Below are positions 1 to 11,016 of a DNA stretch of 40,223 bases, piece after piece (the stretch's first letter is position 1; every line of letters starts with the position of its first letter). This stretch comes from Terfezia claveryi (lineage: Eukaryota; Ascomycota; Pezizomycetes; Pezizales; Pezizaceae), in the NCBI GenBank assembly GCA_015179025.1, contig WHUX01000348.1:1-40223 (forward strand). Reading direction: 5' to 3'. The notes under the pieces were generated by a model that was not told the DNA's origin, ran no database searches, and was given only the letters and a program-made list of their open reading frames with translations. Position numbers and translations under genes: made by a program.

Positions 1-370
1 TTGGCAAACCCTAGGAAGGCTTACATGTCCTTCAAGTTGGACAGGGTTTTCCACTCCTGGATTGCAGTAACCTTAGCAGGATCTATCCAGATGCCTTGTG
101 TAGTGATAATTAACTCTAGTTACTTGACCTCCTGCACATGAAACTCATATTTCTTAGGCTTAAGGAACAATCTGGCTTGCTCTAGCTTTTCTAATACTTG
201 CCAGACATGAATCTTATATTCTGTGACAGTATCTGAATAAATCAAGATATCGTCGAGGTAAGCTATGCAGAATACATCCAAGAAGTCTCATAGGGTGTTA
301 TTAATAAAGTGTGGGAAAAAGGCCAGGGCATTGGTTAAGCCGAAAGGTATGATATTGTATTCAAAGTGGC
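1..370 (-). pseudogene. Element D: reverse transcriptase fragment (Ty3/gypsy), part 1
   Basis: Read on the minus strand, this stretch gives a Ty3/gypsy RT core: HFEYNIIPFGLTNALA, then the catalytic box YLDDILIYS (YLDD at 249-260), then a region ending AFLGFA, the usual RT/RNase H border motif. At least three in-frame stops show it is dead. The reading frame stops abruptly at the 5' LTR of element A and resumes at 9260, where the upstream half of the same RT is found (KLD.R.AYNLLRI). The RT was therefore one gene before A inserted. It belongs to a different gypsy lineage from A and B, whose RT reads YIDD. The element continues past the left edge of the window. Confidence 0.9.
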
Positions 371-375
371 TATAA
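371..375. repeat. Target site duplication of element A (left copy)
   Basis: TATAA lies directly before the TG of the 5' LTR and again directly after the CA of the 3' LTR at 9255-9259. A 5-bp duplication is normal for Ty3/gypsy integrase. The RT of element D reads continuously when A and one copy are removed. Confidence 0.92.
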
Positions 376-576
376 TGTAATGGAGAACGTTGTTTCATTG
401 CTTATATAATTGATTATATACTTTTGTATTTCCTATATTACTACTATGTTATGTAACTAAACCTTTCGGTTGAAGGACTAGCCTTCTACCACCTCCTATT
501 GCTTTATAAGCATCTATAGCACACGGAATTTGACATGGGAAGTTCCATGGCACTTGCCATATGAAGACACCCTCAT

Positions 577-672
577 TATGGCCATGTGACCTCTGTTTAC
601 GGCGTGTGACTTATTACTATGGCCACATGACCATCGTTTAAGGCATGTGACTCATTACTATGGCCACATGAC
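577..672 (+). repeat. U3 tandem repeat in LTR
   Basis: About 2.5 copies of a roughly 38-bp unit are present, built on 'TATGGCCACATGACC' followed by 'GTTTAAGGCGTGTGACTC'. The same array is present in the other three LTRs (for example 8780-8875). Its place upstream of the TATA box suggests an enhancer-like repeat, as in many retroelement U3 regions; that role is inferred. Confidence 0.7.
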
Positions 673-751
673 TCCTTTTGTACAGCGCACCACCTTCTGG
701 TGTGCCACCCTTTATTGTATTTATTTCCTTAGTCATCAGATCTCAGACAAG

Positions 752-784
752 TATAAATAGGCCGCTGGATTCCCTCTGGAATCC
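752..784 (+). promoter_or_regulatory. LTR TATA box and downstream hairpin
   Basis: TATAAATA at 752-759 is the only strong TATA box in the LTR and is conserved at 8953-8960 and in reverse in B's LTRs. Eight bases downstream is a perfect 7-bp inverted repeat, GGATTCC-CTCT-GGAATCC (767-784), also conserved. The transcription start and R region probably lie just downstream; I cannot place them exactly. Confidence 0.65.
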
Positions 785-1050
785 ACAGAAAACAAGAAGC
801 AACCAAGCAAGCATACAGAGCAAGCAAGCCTATATTCCGATCAGATCAAGATCATATAGCTTAGATAGCACAAATCATATAAGATAGATTACACCAGTTA
901 ATTACTGTTCCCTCCGGGAATGTCCCACATAGTAATCTCCTACCCTTCTGAGGTCTTACCTCAGCAGAACCGAAATACACAAACGTCCGTGCCTACGGAT
1001 ATAGATTGTATAAATGGTACGAATGAATACTGTCTATACCATTCATTACA

Positions 1051-1875
1051 TTTTTTTTAACTTACTTACCTAATCTTTACTCTTAAATCTAAGGCCTGAT
1101 CAACCTTCAGATACTTTATTACACTCACGCAAGTGTATAAATTCGACACCTAAGTGCACATATAAAATCATATCGATATTCAACTAGCTAGCCAATAAAA
1201 AAATCCAACAACGAGATATCAGACTCTCAACTGCAGTACATCAACAAAAGACTTAGAAGTAAGCTAAGCAGAGCTCTAACGGGCAGTGGTATCCCACATT
1301 AAACAATCCACCCTCGTTCACAACACTTTTCCCAATAAGATCACAACTTATCTTGCACTCCTGGCAACCGCCATTACATCTGTACCTGTAAATCCAGTAC
1401 ACCATTGAAAAACCGGCCCCCCAGGTCCCAGGAATAATTGGTCTAAACAACCAAGTGTCACAATCCCAAGGCTCAAATCTCGCTGCCTCCACTGCAGCCA
1501 TTTCCTCCAGAAAAGAATTACCTCCATCAGAACCTTCCTTAGGCCCAGACATCTCTACCAATACCTCTGCGCCCCCAACGTCTACCTCAACACACCAATC
1601 AGAAAACGTGACACTCTTGCCGGAAGAACTAGAACTAGATTCTAGACCAGTAGACGAAGAAAAACCAGGACCATAAGAAACATCAGGATCCTGACATCCA
1701 GCCTCACCAGCCTCATGAGCCACTGAGCCAACAGAACCGTCAGTCAACGGAGATCATAAGGATCATCAGCCACCACACCATCAGCACAGAAAGTGCCAAA
1801 GAAGAAAAGTAACTCGACGATCATATCGCATAACCAGCTGCATTTGGTTGCGGACAGATGACGAAATCAGACATA
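1051..1875 (+). other. Leader between 5' LTR and gag of element A
   Basis: This 825-bp region has no sense ORF that looks coding. It starts with a T-run (TTTTTTTTAAC), and no TGG-type tRNA primer-binding site is visible at the LTR border. The stretch at 1253-1747 is open on the antisense strand (separate entry). The homologous leader of element B is at 30219-30533, 32978-33041 and 35641-36083, interrupted by two DNA transposons. Confidence 0.75.
1253..1747 (-). other. Antisense ORF in chromovirus leader (164 codons)
   Basis: The strand opposite to gag-pol holds an uninterrupted 164-codon frame. It includes a Ser-rich segment (GLESSSSSSGKSVTFSDW) and a Cys pattern CNGGCQECKISC. The first ~65 codons remain open and almost identical at protein level in element B (30358-30530, plus strand), although gag and pol of A are full of frameshifts. 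In B the matching DNA after the Cys motif has a canonical 5' splice site, AAG|GTAAGT (35777-35782), where A has ATAAGT. I do not recognise the protein. It may be a captured host-gene fragment or an antisense retroelement gene; chance openness is also possible. Confidence 0.4.
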
Positions 1876-3705
1876 ATGGCATCTGAACTTAGTAAGAAAC
1901 TAAGAGGTCGAGATGGTTAACTATGTTACCCGAAGATATTAAGAAATTAGTAGAAGAAACTCCCAGAAAGACCAGATTTGTAGTTCCTAATACAGAAGGG
2001 GAAATAAATCTGCTATGGATATAGAAATAGGAGAACCAGGTGGAGCAGGAACCAAACTATATTTTAGTATGGCTTACCTCTCGCACCAGAAGAATTTTGG
2101 GATAGACATTTTCCAACAATTGAGGAGATTTTGAAATATACTCGCTCAATGGACATGCCCAACAGTATCATCCTGATGATACTCGACTCTTAATGGAAGC
2201 CATAGTAAAACACTATTTATGGCTAACACCTTACCCATTCAAAGAAAAGGATTTAGAAATGAAGCATTTTTAAGTAAGGAATTAAAGAAACCTGTTGTTC
2301 CACTTTAAGGAAACCGAATTGGGTAATAAATAACTGGAAGAAATAATGGCATTCATGATGAGTGGCACTCATCTAGAAGAATCAGCACATACCGGGAGGA
2401 TTTTTTCAATCCTAGCAAAGAACTTCCAGGAGCGTTCCTGAGAACACCAAAAGATCAATCGAAAGGCAAAGGTCGAGACCTGAGACACCAGAAAGGAGGA
2501 CTGGGTCAGCCAAAGAACCAGATGATAAAGACCAACCACCAGAAGATATAGAATTACCAGAAGACGATGATGATCTAGATACAGGACTAGACCAACAGAA
2601 GCAGAAAACGCAAGGAGGAGGACGAGACCCGATGATAGCGGAGATGATAGCTCGGACTCTGATAAGGCATCGTCAGTTGCAAGTCAAACTCTTAAAAGAA
2701 ACCCAAACGAGGAAAATCAGTTGAACACCAGCAATGGAATCTACAACAGGAATGGTTACAACGGGTAACTATAAAGCAACAAATGCTTTAAAAGGAATAA
2801 AGATTGATCTACCAGAAAAAATAAGAGGAGAAGACAAAAAATGGCAAGACTCACAATATTTTGACTCTTGGGCCACAGCAATGCAACGTTGGTTTGTTAT
2901 CAAAGAATAGATTTGGAAGGCGCTTCAGCTTTGGAAATTGTTGGATTCAGAATGGAAGGAAGCTGCTCACTACTTATAATCAATTCCTAAGAGAAAAAGG
3001 AAAGAATGCGACATTCTTTAGTTTCATACTAGCACTAAGGATTTTCTGATACCCTCTACTAGTAAGGACATTTTGTGGAAACGATGGGAGACAGCCACAC
3101 CATACAAGGACGGACGTCACATGGGAATCAAACAGTTGCCAACTGGCTTACTGAAATGCAAATCAAATTGATTGACAAGGATGGCAAACAATCAATATCG
3201 CAGGAAGTAAAAAGAAGAAAGTTTCTTAATCACCTGCCGCATACATGTCAGCTACATTAATTCCTTTAATTAAAGAAGAATGGTCATATGATCAGCTCGT
3301 ACATCAAGCGGAGTCATATGAAGCTTCCAAGAAGGATATTGCCCCACCACCACAACAAATACATCCGATGACAACACCTCGGAATGAAAATCGAGTCACG
3401 GTCCATCAGGGACCAGAATCAACTACAAAAAACAGGATTTAATCCTAGCAGCAATCCCAACACCAAACCCAACACAGAAAATCGAAGGACTCAGATTGGG
3501 ACACCATTACAAAAAAATTGGATCAGAAGATGAAGATGCAATTAATTAGAGACAAGAAATGTCTATGGTGTTGGAACCCTGGACACTCCTACAAGGACTG
3601 TAGGAAACGAAAAAATAAGGTACCTATGCGTACAGCCGCACAAGATTTAGCTATGCGATAGCCACCAAGGATAAAAACAACAAGGATAAAATCAAGGAAC
3701 GACCC
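1876..3705 (+). pseudogene. gag of element A (frameshifted)
   Basis: The ATG at 1876 begins MASEL, matching the start of the intact gag segment of B at 30218. Frames then break repeatedly through 1-base deletions relative to B. Recognisable parts are a capsid-like region (about 2840-3330; 'AVANWLTEMQIKL'-type motif and 'QAESYEASKK') and a zinc knuckle at 3560-3601 reading CLWCWNPGHSYKDC, an intact CX2CX4HX4C. The knuckle would bind genomic RNA during packaging. The boundary with the protease region is approximate because frames are lost. Confidence 0.82.
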
Positions 3706-6700
3706 TTGTCAAGACAGGTACCAGATTTTAGCAAGGTATTCGTTAAAGCTAACGAACACCCTGCACTAGCTTTAATTGATCTCCAAACAAAGGGAGGAGA
3801 CTTAATTAATTCTCAATTTGTACACCTATACAAAATACCGACTAGAAGTATTGAGAAGAAATCATTAAGTACTGCAATTAAAGGCTCAAAAGGAACGATA
3901 GACAAAGCTTGTACTATCAAACTTGATTGGATAGGTTATGTAGAAGAACGAACGTTCTATGTAGCTCATTTGACTGGATGGACATGATACTAGGAGAACC
4001 TGCTCTCAGCAAAGTGCGAGCAATAATTCCTGCCCATCAGGAACCAGTTACTATCCAACCGGAAAACATTCCACGATTCCAGCTAAGTGTATGGAAGGGA
4101 TCTAGAACCATGGCGAATGGTATAAGATCAGCGTATACACAGGTCAGCTGTGAATCAGTCACAGATTATAGTGAACCAGATAATTGGGAAAATATTAGTG
4201 AGCAGAAGAAACTGATTCAGAAAGAGAACTCGTGACAGCTGTTTCTATGGTACAGAAACAATTCAACCCTGTAATGGAGTTTCCCTTATTATTTCCCAAG
4301 ACAATTCCATGGGAATTACCCCACTAAGAAAAATTAATCACTCTATTAAACCAAAAGCGGAGCTACTTGGATACCAAAATGGCGACCCTCAGGACATCAT
4401 TTAGACAACAAATCCATGACAAATTAGTCGAAGAAGAAGCATCAGGTCACATATATAGAGTAGAAAATGACACAAATGCTGTAGTCATGTTCACTATCCC
4501 TAAACGAGATAAACCGGAAGAAGCCGACATGTCAATGACTGTTGAGACTGCAATTTAGCCGTCGAACCGGACCACACCCCATTGCCAGATATAATGAAGC
4601 AATTGAACTAGTAGCGGAGAATCCTATTTGGACTAAGCTCGACTTAGCTACGGATTTTTTAATATCAGAACAATAAAGAATCTGAGCAACACTCTACCTT
4701 TTTATGTCACATGGGATATTTCAGAAGTAGAGTTATGCAACAAGGGGATCGTAACGCACCTGCTACCATGGTTCGCGTTATGCATGAAATTTTTAAGGAC
4801 ATGGTCTATAAAAATTTAATTATCTATATTGATGATATTATTATATTCTCCAAAACGTATGAAGAACATGTAGAATTATTGAAGAAGTACTTCAATGTCT
4901 ACAGGACGAGAAATTCTATTCAAAGAAAGCAAATGCCAGTTCTTTACTCCAAGATTGGAAATCTTAGGACACGTTTTAACATCAGATGGATTACATGTAG
5001 ACCCGAAGAAGAGACTACTATATTAACATTTCCAACTCCTACAAGAAAAAAGATCTTAGAGGATTCCTTGGAATCATTAATTATCTCAGCAGTTTATTCC
5101 TGACTTGGCATCATATGCAAGTACTCTGTCAGAACTGCAAGGAGAAACAAAGAAATGGGAATGGATAGATACTCATAACGCAGCGTTTGAAAAACTCAAG
5201 GAACTCATAATTCCCCACATGTTTTAAAACCCTGGAATAATGAATCTACTGAACCCAAATATTTAGTCTGTAATGCTAGTGATGTAGGACTAGGATCTTG
5301 GATAGGTCAAGGACTGTTGACGCACATCAGACCATCATGCTTCCACTCTAGAAAATTTAATCCAGCACAACTCAATTATCCTACCTTTCAAAAGGAATTA
5401 TTAGCGATTATTGACTCATTAAAATTTTTTGAAGACAATTAAGAGGTCACAAGTTCACTATCCTTACAGACCACAAACATTAGTAACCTTCATACTCAAA
5501 TGCCTGCAAGCCAGAAATTGAGGCGATGGCAAGATTACTAATGGAATTTGATACAGATATACAGCACACTGTAGGAAAGGAAAATTTGATAGCAGACGCT
5601 CTATCAAGAAGCATAAATACTTGGACACTCCCACCACCGAGGATGATTATATCTCCAACAGTATCGATCCTCCTAACCATACCTACAACTGCAACATCTC
5701 TACCAATGCTTTAAAACTTTCCACTACCAGAAACCTCTACTCAGAACAATATGGTTTCTCCGGAGCTATCAATTTCAAGCATGTCGACTGCGACTTCAAC
5801 AAATGTCATGGAAGAGCCGACGAACTTGGACACCATATCTTCTGTCCATACTTGAGGGCATCCAGATGAAGAAAGCGAATATGACATGATGAAGGAAGAA
5901 GAGTCCTCAGATGATGAGACTCTATCCACTATACCAGAAGAAGTTTTCAGCGAGTATGATCGTGTACCCAATATAAACAAGAACAACCCTTAACAGTTCT
6001 TGGACTAAGATATAGGCCTCCATCTTCTGAAAACACAACAAAATACCCTCGCTCCTGAAGAAGTGAAAGAAATTGCTATCGACTGGCTCATAGCAATTGG
6101 CAACAACACAAAAGGATGCACTGGTCCTTTTGCCGAGATTTTTACTGTCCAGTTCATGGCAGCTCCCACCATGAACAACCGCATGTTCACCGTCGAAACG
6201 TGTGCAATCTGCAACCACCACGGACATGGCAGTTTGAACTGTACCTGACAGCCTCAGTTCTTAAGAAGGAGAAGGAATTCCTTACGACTCGTATTGCGCA
6301 CCTCTATCGCAAATGAGCCTCAAAAGGAACTAACACCAGTACAACAAACGCCAGCTTATCCACCTCCACAAGCTCTCAGCCGCGAAGAAGCTATCAGGAA
6401 ATCGGAGAATGGGCAAAAAGATAGATTACCAACAAGCCGACATACCTACTCTCCAACCCAGCATTCAGTTCAGTAACCCTACGAACAGATGAGCACCCGA
6501 CAAATGGAACAGGAGATCATGAATACTCCTGTTGCCCCTCAACAACCATGGAATACATCTCAACAACCAGCTGCAACCGCTAGCAGCAGTAATGCAATTC
6601 CAATCAACACCCTGCCATCACCACTCGTTCTAAAAAGCGAGTAGCATTGACGAAGATTCACCCTCTTTCATTCAAGATACCAAGACCTCCAGACAGCGTT

Positions 6701-8552
6701 GTGATTTCTGTAAGTTCTCAGACATAATGCTTCTACATGCAAGGAGAAGAAACCTACCATCAATGACTTTAACATGAGGATCAACCGACCTCAACAAGCT
6801 CATTGAAGAGAAACACATCAGTGATGGATGGGAAGATGACAAGGACTACTTCATCACCAGAGGCTTGACTAAGGTACAGGTATGAAAGCCGCATATCAAT
6901 CATGTATGAAAGTATGTCCTATCTGGAAGAACTACTATGATACCTTTGTGAACCGTAAGGATCATAGAAGAAGAGACGGATTTTTGTATGTCAAGAACCG
7001 ACAAGGACAAGGAGATTAGTCTTGCCCTCTACCTTTAACATCGAAGGTAAGAACTATCTCGAATTGGTTATTAAAGATGCACATGAAGCAACCGCTCATG
7101 GTGGCATTGAAAAAACGATAAATATCTTACTGACCGATATGATTACCAGTCCTTTGCAGAACCAACTAAGGACTATATCAGAAGTTGCGATACTTGTCAA
7201 CGGACAAAGTATTCCAACAAGGCACCACTTGGACTCGTAACCCATTACATGTACCAAGCAGGCCATGGACTGACATATCGATGGATTTTCTTAAAGTAGC
7301 ACCTGTGTTTACTAAGTGTTCAATTTTGTACCCGAATATTCCTGTTGAAGAAGATCATGTAGTTTGTATTTCACGACTTTGGACGATTGTCGATAGACAA
7401 TCAGGATTCAAGTTTCTTATTCCTGTCTCAGATAATTTCACAGCAGAACAATGTACTGCTACCTTTGATACTCATGTAGTCCGACTATGGGATACCCTTT
7501 CTTATTGTTTTTGACCGCGACACTCTTTTTATGTCAACGCACTTTCAAGATTGGGCTAGGAATAAAGGAATCAAGTTGGAACCGTCCACCGCATATCATC
7601 CACTGCAGATGGACAATCGGAAATTGTGAACAAAGAAATTCTACAAGTAGCAAGAGCCTGTAAAATCGAAGGATTTGATTGGCTACAGAAACTACCAGAG
7701 ATACAGTTGAAACTTAACTCTAGTATAATGCGCTAGACAGAATAGTCCCTTTTCCATACTATTTGGATTTAATGCACATCTTGGCGTATCGATACTTCCA
7801 TACCCATTAATGCATATGTACTAGCAAATGAAGTCATGAGGTAACGTCTAAAAACCTATATGACGCCAAGAAGACTCAAGCATCTCAAGCAACAAACGAC
7901 TACCAATACAGCCAAATTTTCAGTCGGACAACAAGTTATGCTTTCCTCAGAAAACATCAACCTATCGAATGTCTCACCCAAACTCAAACCAAAATGGCTA
8001 GGCCATTTCCCATTATTTCTAGTAATCGGAAACGCAATAACTATAGCCTAGACCTATCCAGTCAACCTGACCTCCACCTCATATATAATACTTTTCATAT
8101 CAGCAAACTAAACCCTACTATAAAAACGATCCTACCCAGTTCCCTCACAGACAATCTCAGGAACCAGGACCAATTCAAGAAGATCGTTATGAAGTTGAAA
8201 AGATATTAGAATTTAGAACAGCTCCTCGAACTGGAGAAAGACAATATAAGGTCAGATGGCTAGGATACTCTCCTAAATATGATTCCTGGGTAAACGCCAA
8301 GATATCACCACCGAAATTCTTCAAGACTTCTGGACGACCGGAAGTATGGAAGACACATTCAAGAGACGTCTAAGGACTAAAGGAAAACAAGGACCACGAA
8401 CCAGAGATAAGACCCGAGCTCTCATCCAACAAGAACGAGATAGAATCATGAGTCAAGGAAACACTAAGGATATTCATGTTAATGCTAATGTATTAACAAT
8501 GCATCAAATCTTAGGACGAATGGAAACCAATATGGCAGAGCGAAAGAAGTAA
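3706..8552 (+). pseudogene. pol of element A (protease, RT, RNase H, Cys/His linker, integrase, chromodomain; broken)
   Basis: Segments appear in order in shifting frames. The protease-like part (3706-3990) has ALIDLQTKGGDLINSQFV in place of the usual D-S/T-G. RT spans about 4450-5110 with the catalytic YIDD at 4825-4836 intact, then RNase H (about 5240-5530, with DH.P) and a linker with NFKHVDCDFNKCHGRADEL and FCRDFYCPVHG-like motifs (5770-6240). The integrase HHCC finger spans about 7079-7195, followed by the integrase core (DISMDFL, FDRD, SEIVNKEI) to about 7700. The chromodomain at about 8188-8300 reads YKVRWLGYSPKYDSWV, and the stop is at 8550-8552. The chromodomain places it with chromoviruses, which target chromatin marks. 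Frameshifts and stops make it non-functional as one protein. Confidence 0.88.
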
Positions 8553-8565
8553 GGATAGGAAATCC

Positions 8566-8580
8566 TTCTATGTGGGGAAG
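8566..8580 (+). other. Polypurine tract of element A
   Basis: The purine-rich GTGGGGAAG lies directly before the TG of the 3' LTR, the standard plus-strand primer position. The reverse complement (CTTCCCTAC) lies at 11695-11703 next to B's 3' LTR. Confidence 0.65.
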
Positions 8581-9254
8581 TGTAATGGAGAACATTGTTT
8601 CATTGCTTATATAATTGATTATATACTTTTGTATTTCCTATATTACTACTATATTATGTAACTAAGCCTTTCGGTTGAAGGACAGCCTTCTACCACCTCC
8701 TATTGCTTTATAAGCGTCATAGCACGCGGAATTTGCCATGGGAAGTTCCATGGCACTTGCCATATGAAGACACCCTCATTATGGCCGCGTGACCTCTGTT
8801 TAGGTGTGTGACTCATTACTATGGCCATATGACCATCGTTTAAGGCGTGTGACTCATTACTATGGCACATGACCCCTTTTGTACAGCGCACCACCTTCTG
8901 GTGTGCCACCCTTTATTGTATTTATTTCCTTAGTCATCAGATCTCAGACGAGTATAAATAGGCCACTGGATTCCCTCTGGAATCCACAGAAAAACAAGAA
9001 GCAACCAAGCAAGCATACAGAGCAAGCAAGCCTATATTCCGATCAGATCAAGATTATATAGCTTAGATAGCACAAATCATATAAGATAGATACACCAGTT
9101 AATTACTGTTCCCTCCGGGAACGTCCCACATAGTAATCTCCCTACCCTTCTGAGGTCTTACCTCAGCAGAACCGAAATACACAAACGTTCATGCCTACAG
9201 ATATAGATTGTATAAACGGTACCGAATGAATACTGTCTAGTACCATTCATTACA
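8581..9254 (+). repeat. 3' LTR of element A
   Basis: This 674-bp LTR partners 376-1050, with the same TG..CA ends, TATA box (8953-8960), U3 repeats and hairpin. It is followed by the TATAA duplication (9255-9259). Confidence 0.93.
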
Positions 9255-9259
9255 TATAA

Positions 9260-9932
9260 CAAGTTTAGAAGACAGTTTTCTACTCCTTCCCCTCCACAAT
9301 CCTTAACAGGTTGTATGCTACTCTCAAATCTAGTTTGGTGAACTATTTGGTCTTGAAGAACCTGGCTAATATCTCCTGAATTAGGGGTAGGGGGTACCTG
9401 TTTTTGACTGTTATCTCGTTTAAGCCCTAGTAATTGACATACAAATAGAGAGAGCCATCCAATTTCTTCACGAAAAGCTCTAGAGCACTTGCTGGTGAGG
9501 AGCTATAGTGAATGAAGCTCTTGTTGAGGTTTTCCTCTAAGTATTTTTTCAAAGCTTCCAGCTCCAACCAGGACATTCTATAGAGGGGCCCATAGGGGGG
9601 GTCTTACCCTCAATCAGCCGAATTGTATAGTCATATGGCCAGTGGGGTGTAAGTTTTTCTGCAGCCTTTTCCGAGAACAGGTCGATGAATTCGTGGTATA
9701 CATTTGGGACCATGGACTTCCACTCTTCCTTCAACCATGTCTTATTAATCTCCAAATTTACCTCATATATGGACAGAGTATGAGCCTTCAGCTTGTGTCT
9801 CCTAGTGAGGTAAATAAAAGCTTCTGCCCTGATGAAGCTAACATTTAGAGGTTTTTGGGGACTCGTGGACATAGGGAGGAAAATAAGGAAAACAGGGGAA
9901 TTGGCATTGATATGTGTAAGCAGGTATACCAC
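9260..9932 (-). pseudogene. Element D: RT N-terminal half and protease-RT linker, part 2
   Basis: On the minus strand the frame reads VYHEFIDLFSEKAAEKLTPH, then the substrate-loop motif EGKTPPMGP, then FVKK.DGSL, then NRYPLPLIQEI and KLDLR.AYNLLRI up to the TATAA site. These are the classical N-terminal RT motifs of Ty3/gypsy elements. Stops and a frameshift near 9560 make it dead. The remainder of the RT is at 1-370, across element A. The lineage (YLDD, 'PPHRPYDH'-type linker) differs from A and B. Confidence 0.88.
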
Positions 9933-10439
9933 CTACGTTGGGTAGATTATTAGGGGTGGCAAGGCACACAGCCTAGTAACAGTGGCCTTTGAATTCCTGC
10001 AGTGTTTTTTGCAATAAGAGCTATTGAAGCATAATGTATAAGAGCCAAAGCTGACCGATACATTATATATTCTAAGCCAGGGGATTCCAAGAACAATCAG
10101 ATACTTAAGCTTTATCATGAATATTGGGAGGTTTGCCTCGAAGTGATCCCTGACCTGGGTAGGCATGCATGCAATATAAGTGATATCCCCTAAAGAGATG
10201 AGTTAACCATCAATGACATCTAAAAAATGGGGGGTTCTGAGCTTGGATATGGGTATGGAGAATTTACTGACAAAGGCCTGGTCAATAAATACAATTCCTA
10301 AAGCTCTATAATCTATAAGTACTAATGTATTGATTGTTCTATTATTGATTCTAAGAGAGATAGATACAACAAAGTGCTTGCTAAACAAGCGAGATTCATC
10401 AACAGAAGTGGAAGAAACAGAAAATGCAGACAAAGACAA
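9933..10439 (-). pseudogene. Element D: aspartic protease region
   Basis: Minus-strand frames give INNRTINTLVLIDYRALG, aligning with the L-I-D-S-G-A-x-G flap of gypsy proteases but with Ser-Gly-Ala replaced by Tyr-Arg-Ala. Next comes LIVLGIPWLRIYN, the conserved second protease motif (LG.PWL), and then FNSSYCKKHC, a motif common downstream of this domain in fungal gypsy elements. A stop separates the two halves near 10200. Loss of the D-S/T-G motif means no protease activity. It continues in order into the RT linker on its left. Confidence 0.8.
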
Positions 10440-11011
10440 AAATAGATAGCCTGGGGCAGGTCTCTTACTAGTGTCAGTAACTAGGCAAGGGATAGGGCTT
10501 TTCTCGACTTATCAAGTTCCTCAATCCTAGATTCGGTGATGGCGTGGTTGACCATTGAGCAGTTTCTATAGAGGAGACATACTATGATAAAATAGTCCCC
10601 TTTTCCGTATGCTATGCATAGTCCATTTTTTTGGTGGTGATCTCTCTCCGCCTAGGTTAACCATAGTCTACCTGTAGATAGGTCTATAGGCGAGGCACCA
10701 CCTACTATAAGAGAGAGGTGCGTGGGTTTGTTGATGGGCATGGTGGGTTATTGAGTGCATGCTGCTACTAGGAAGCTTGTTTGTGGGTTCGAGGTTGGGA
10801 GAGTTTTTAGGGAAGCTTTGAGGGCCGCTATTTACTGTTTCACCCAGCTGGCTTACTCAATAAGTTCCTCCAAAGTCTTGGTCGGTAGGCAGTAGACTAG
10901 AGCCTTTTTCAGCTCGAAGGTAAGCCTGTTTTGGAACTGATCGAGCTTGGCTTCATTATTCCAATTGAGCTCTGCTACTAGCCTAGAAAACTCGGCAATA
11001 TAGGCTGATTG
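10440..11011 (-). pseudogene. Element D: gag C-terminal part with decayed zinc knuckle
   Basis: Minus-strand reading from 11011 gives AYIAEFSRLVAELNWNNEAK, then LDQFQNRLTFELKKALVYC, typical of the gypsy gag capsid. Further down, LTAEERDHHQKNGLC begins the knuckle region. The knuckle reads C-x-x-Y..D..C where C-C-H-C is expected, so two ligands are lost. The frame joins the fragment at 36762-36812 (ALRDLKQK) exactly when element B and one TTCRT copy are removed. Confidence 0.8.
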
Positions 11012-11016
11012 TTCGT
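11012..11016. repeat. Target site duplication of element B (left copy)
   Basis: TTCGT abuts B's left LTR, and TTCAT (36762-36766) abuts its right LTR. The 4/5 match, with one G/A transition, fits an aged 5-bp duplication. The flanking gag codons of D become continuous across it. Confidence 0.82.

Larger units (their letters stand above)
376..1050 (+). repeat. 5' LTR of element A
   Basis: The 675-bp LTR has TG..CA ends. It matches the copy at 8581-9254 and, reversed, the LTRs of element B at 11017-11694 and 36084-36761. Differences from its partner LTR are mainly C/T or G/A transitions, often at CpG, plus 1-base gaps. This implies an old insertion. Confidence 0.93.
376..9254 (+). mobile_element. 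Element A: full-length Ty3/gypsy chromovirus, decayed
   Basis: This 8.9-kb element has two LTRs (376-1050 and 8581-9254) starting TGTAATGGAG and ending TTCATTACA, flanked by TATAA duplications. Order inside: leader, gag with a CCHC knuckle, protease-like region, RT with YIDD, RNase H, a Cys/His-rich linker, integrase, C-terminal chromodomain. It is the same family as element B. Coding is shattered by many single-base deletions and stops, so it cannot make a full polyprotein. Its insertion split the RT of element D. Confidence 0.93.

Noticed and set aside
678..887. A 69-codon frame in the LTR, open in three of four LTRs
   Set aside because: It starts at TTG, not ATG, spans the TATA box, and is frameshifted in the fourth LTR; its conservation is that of the LTR itself.
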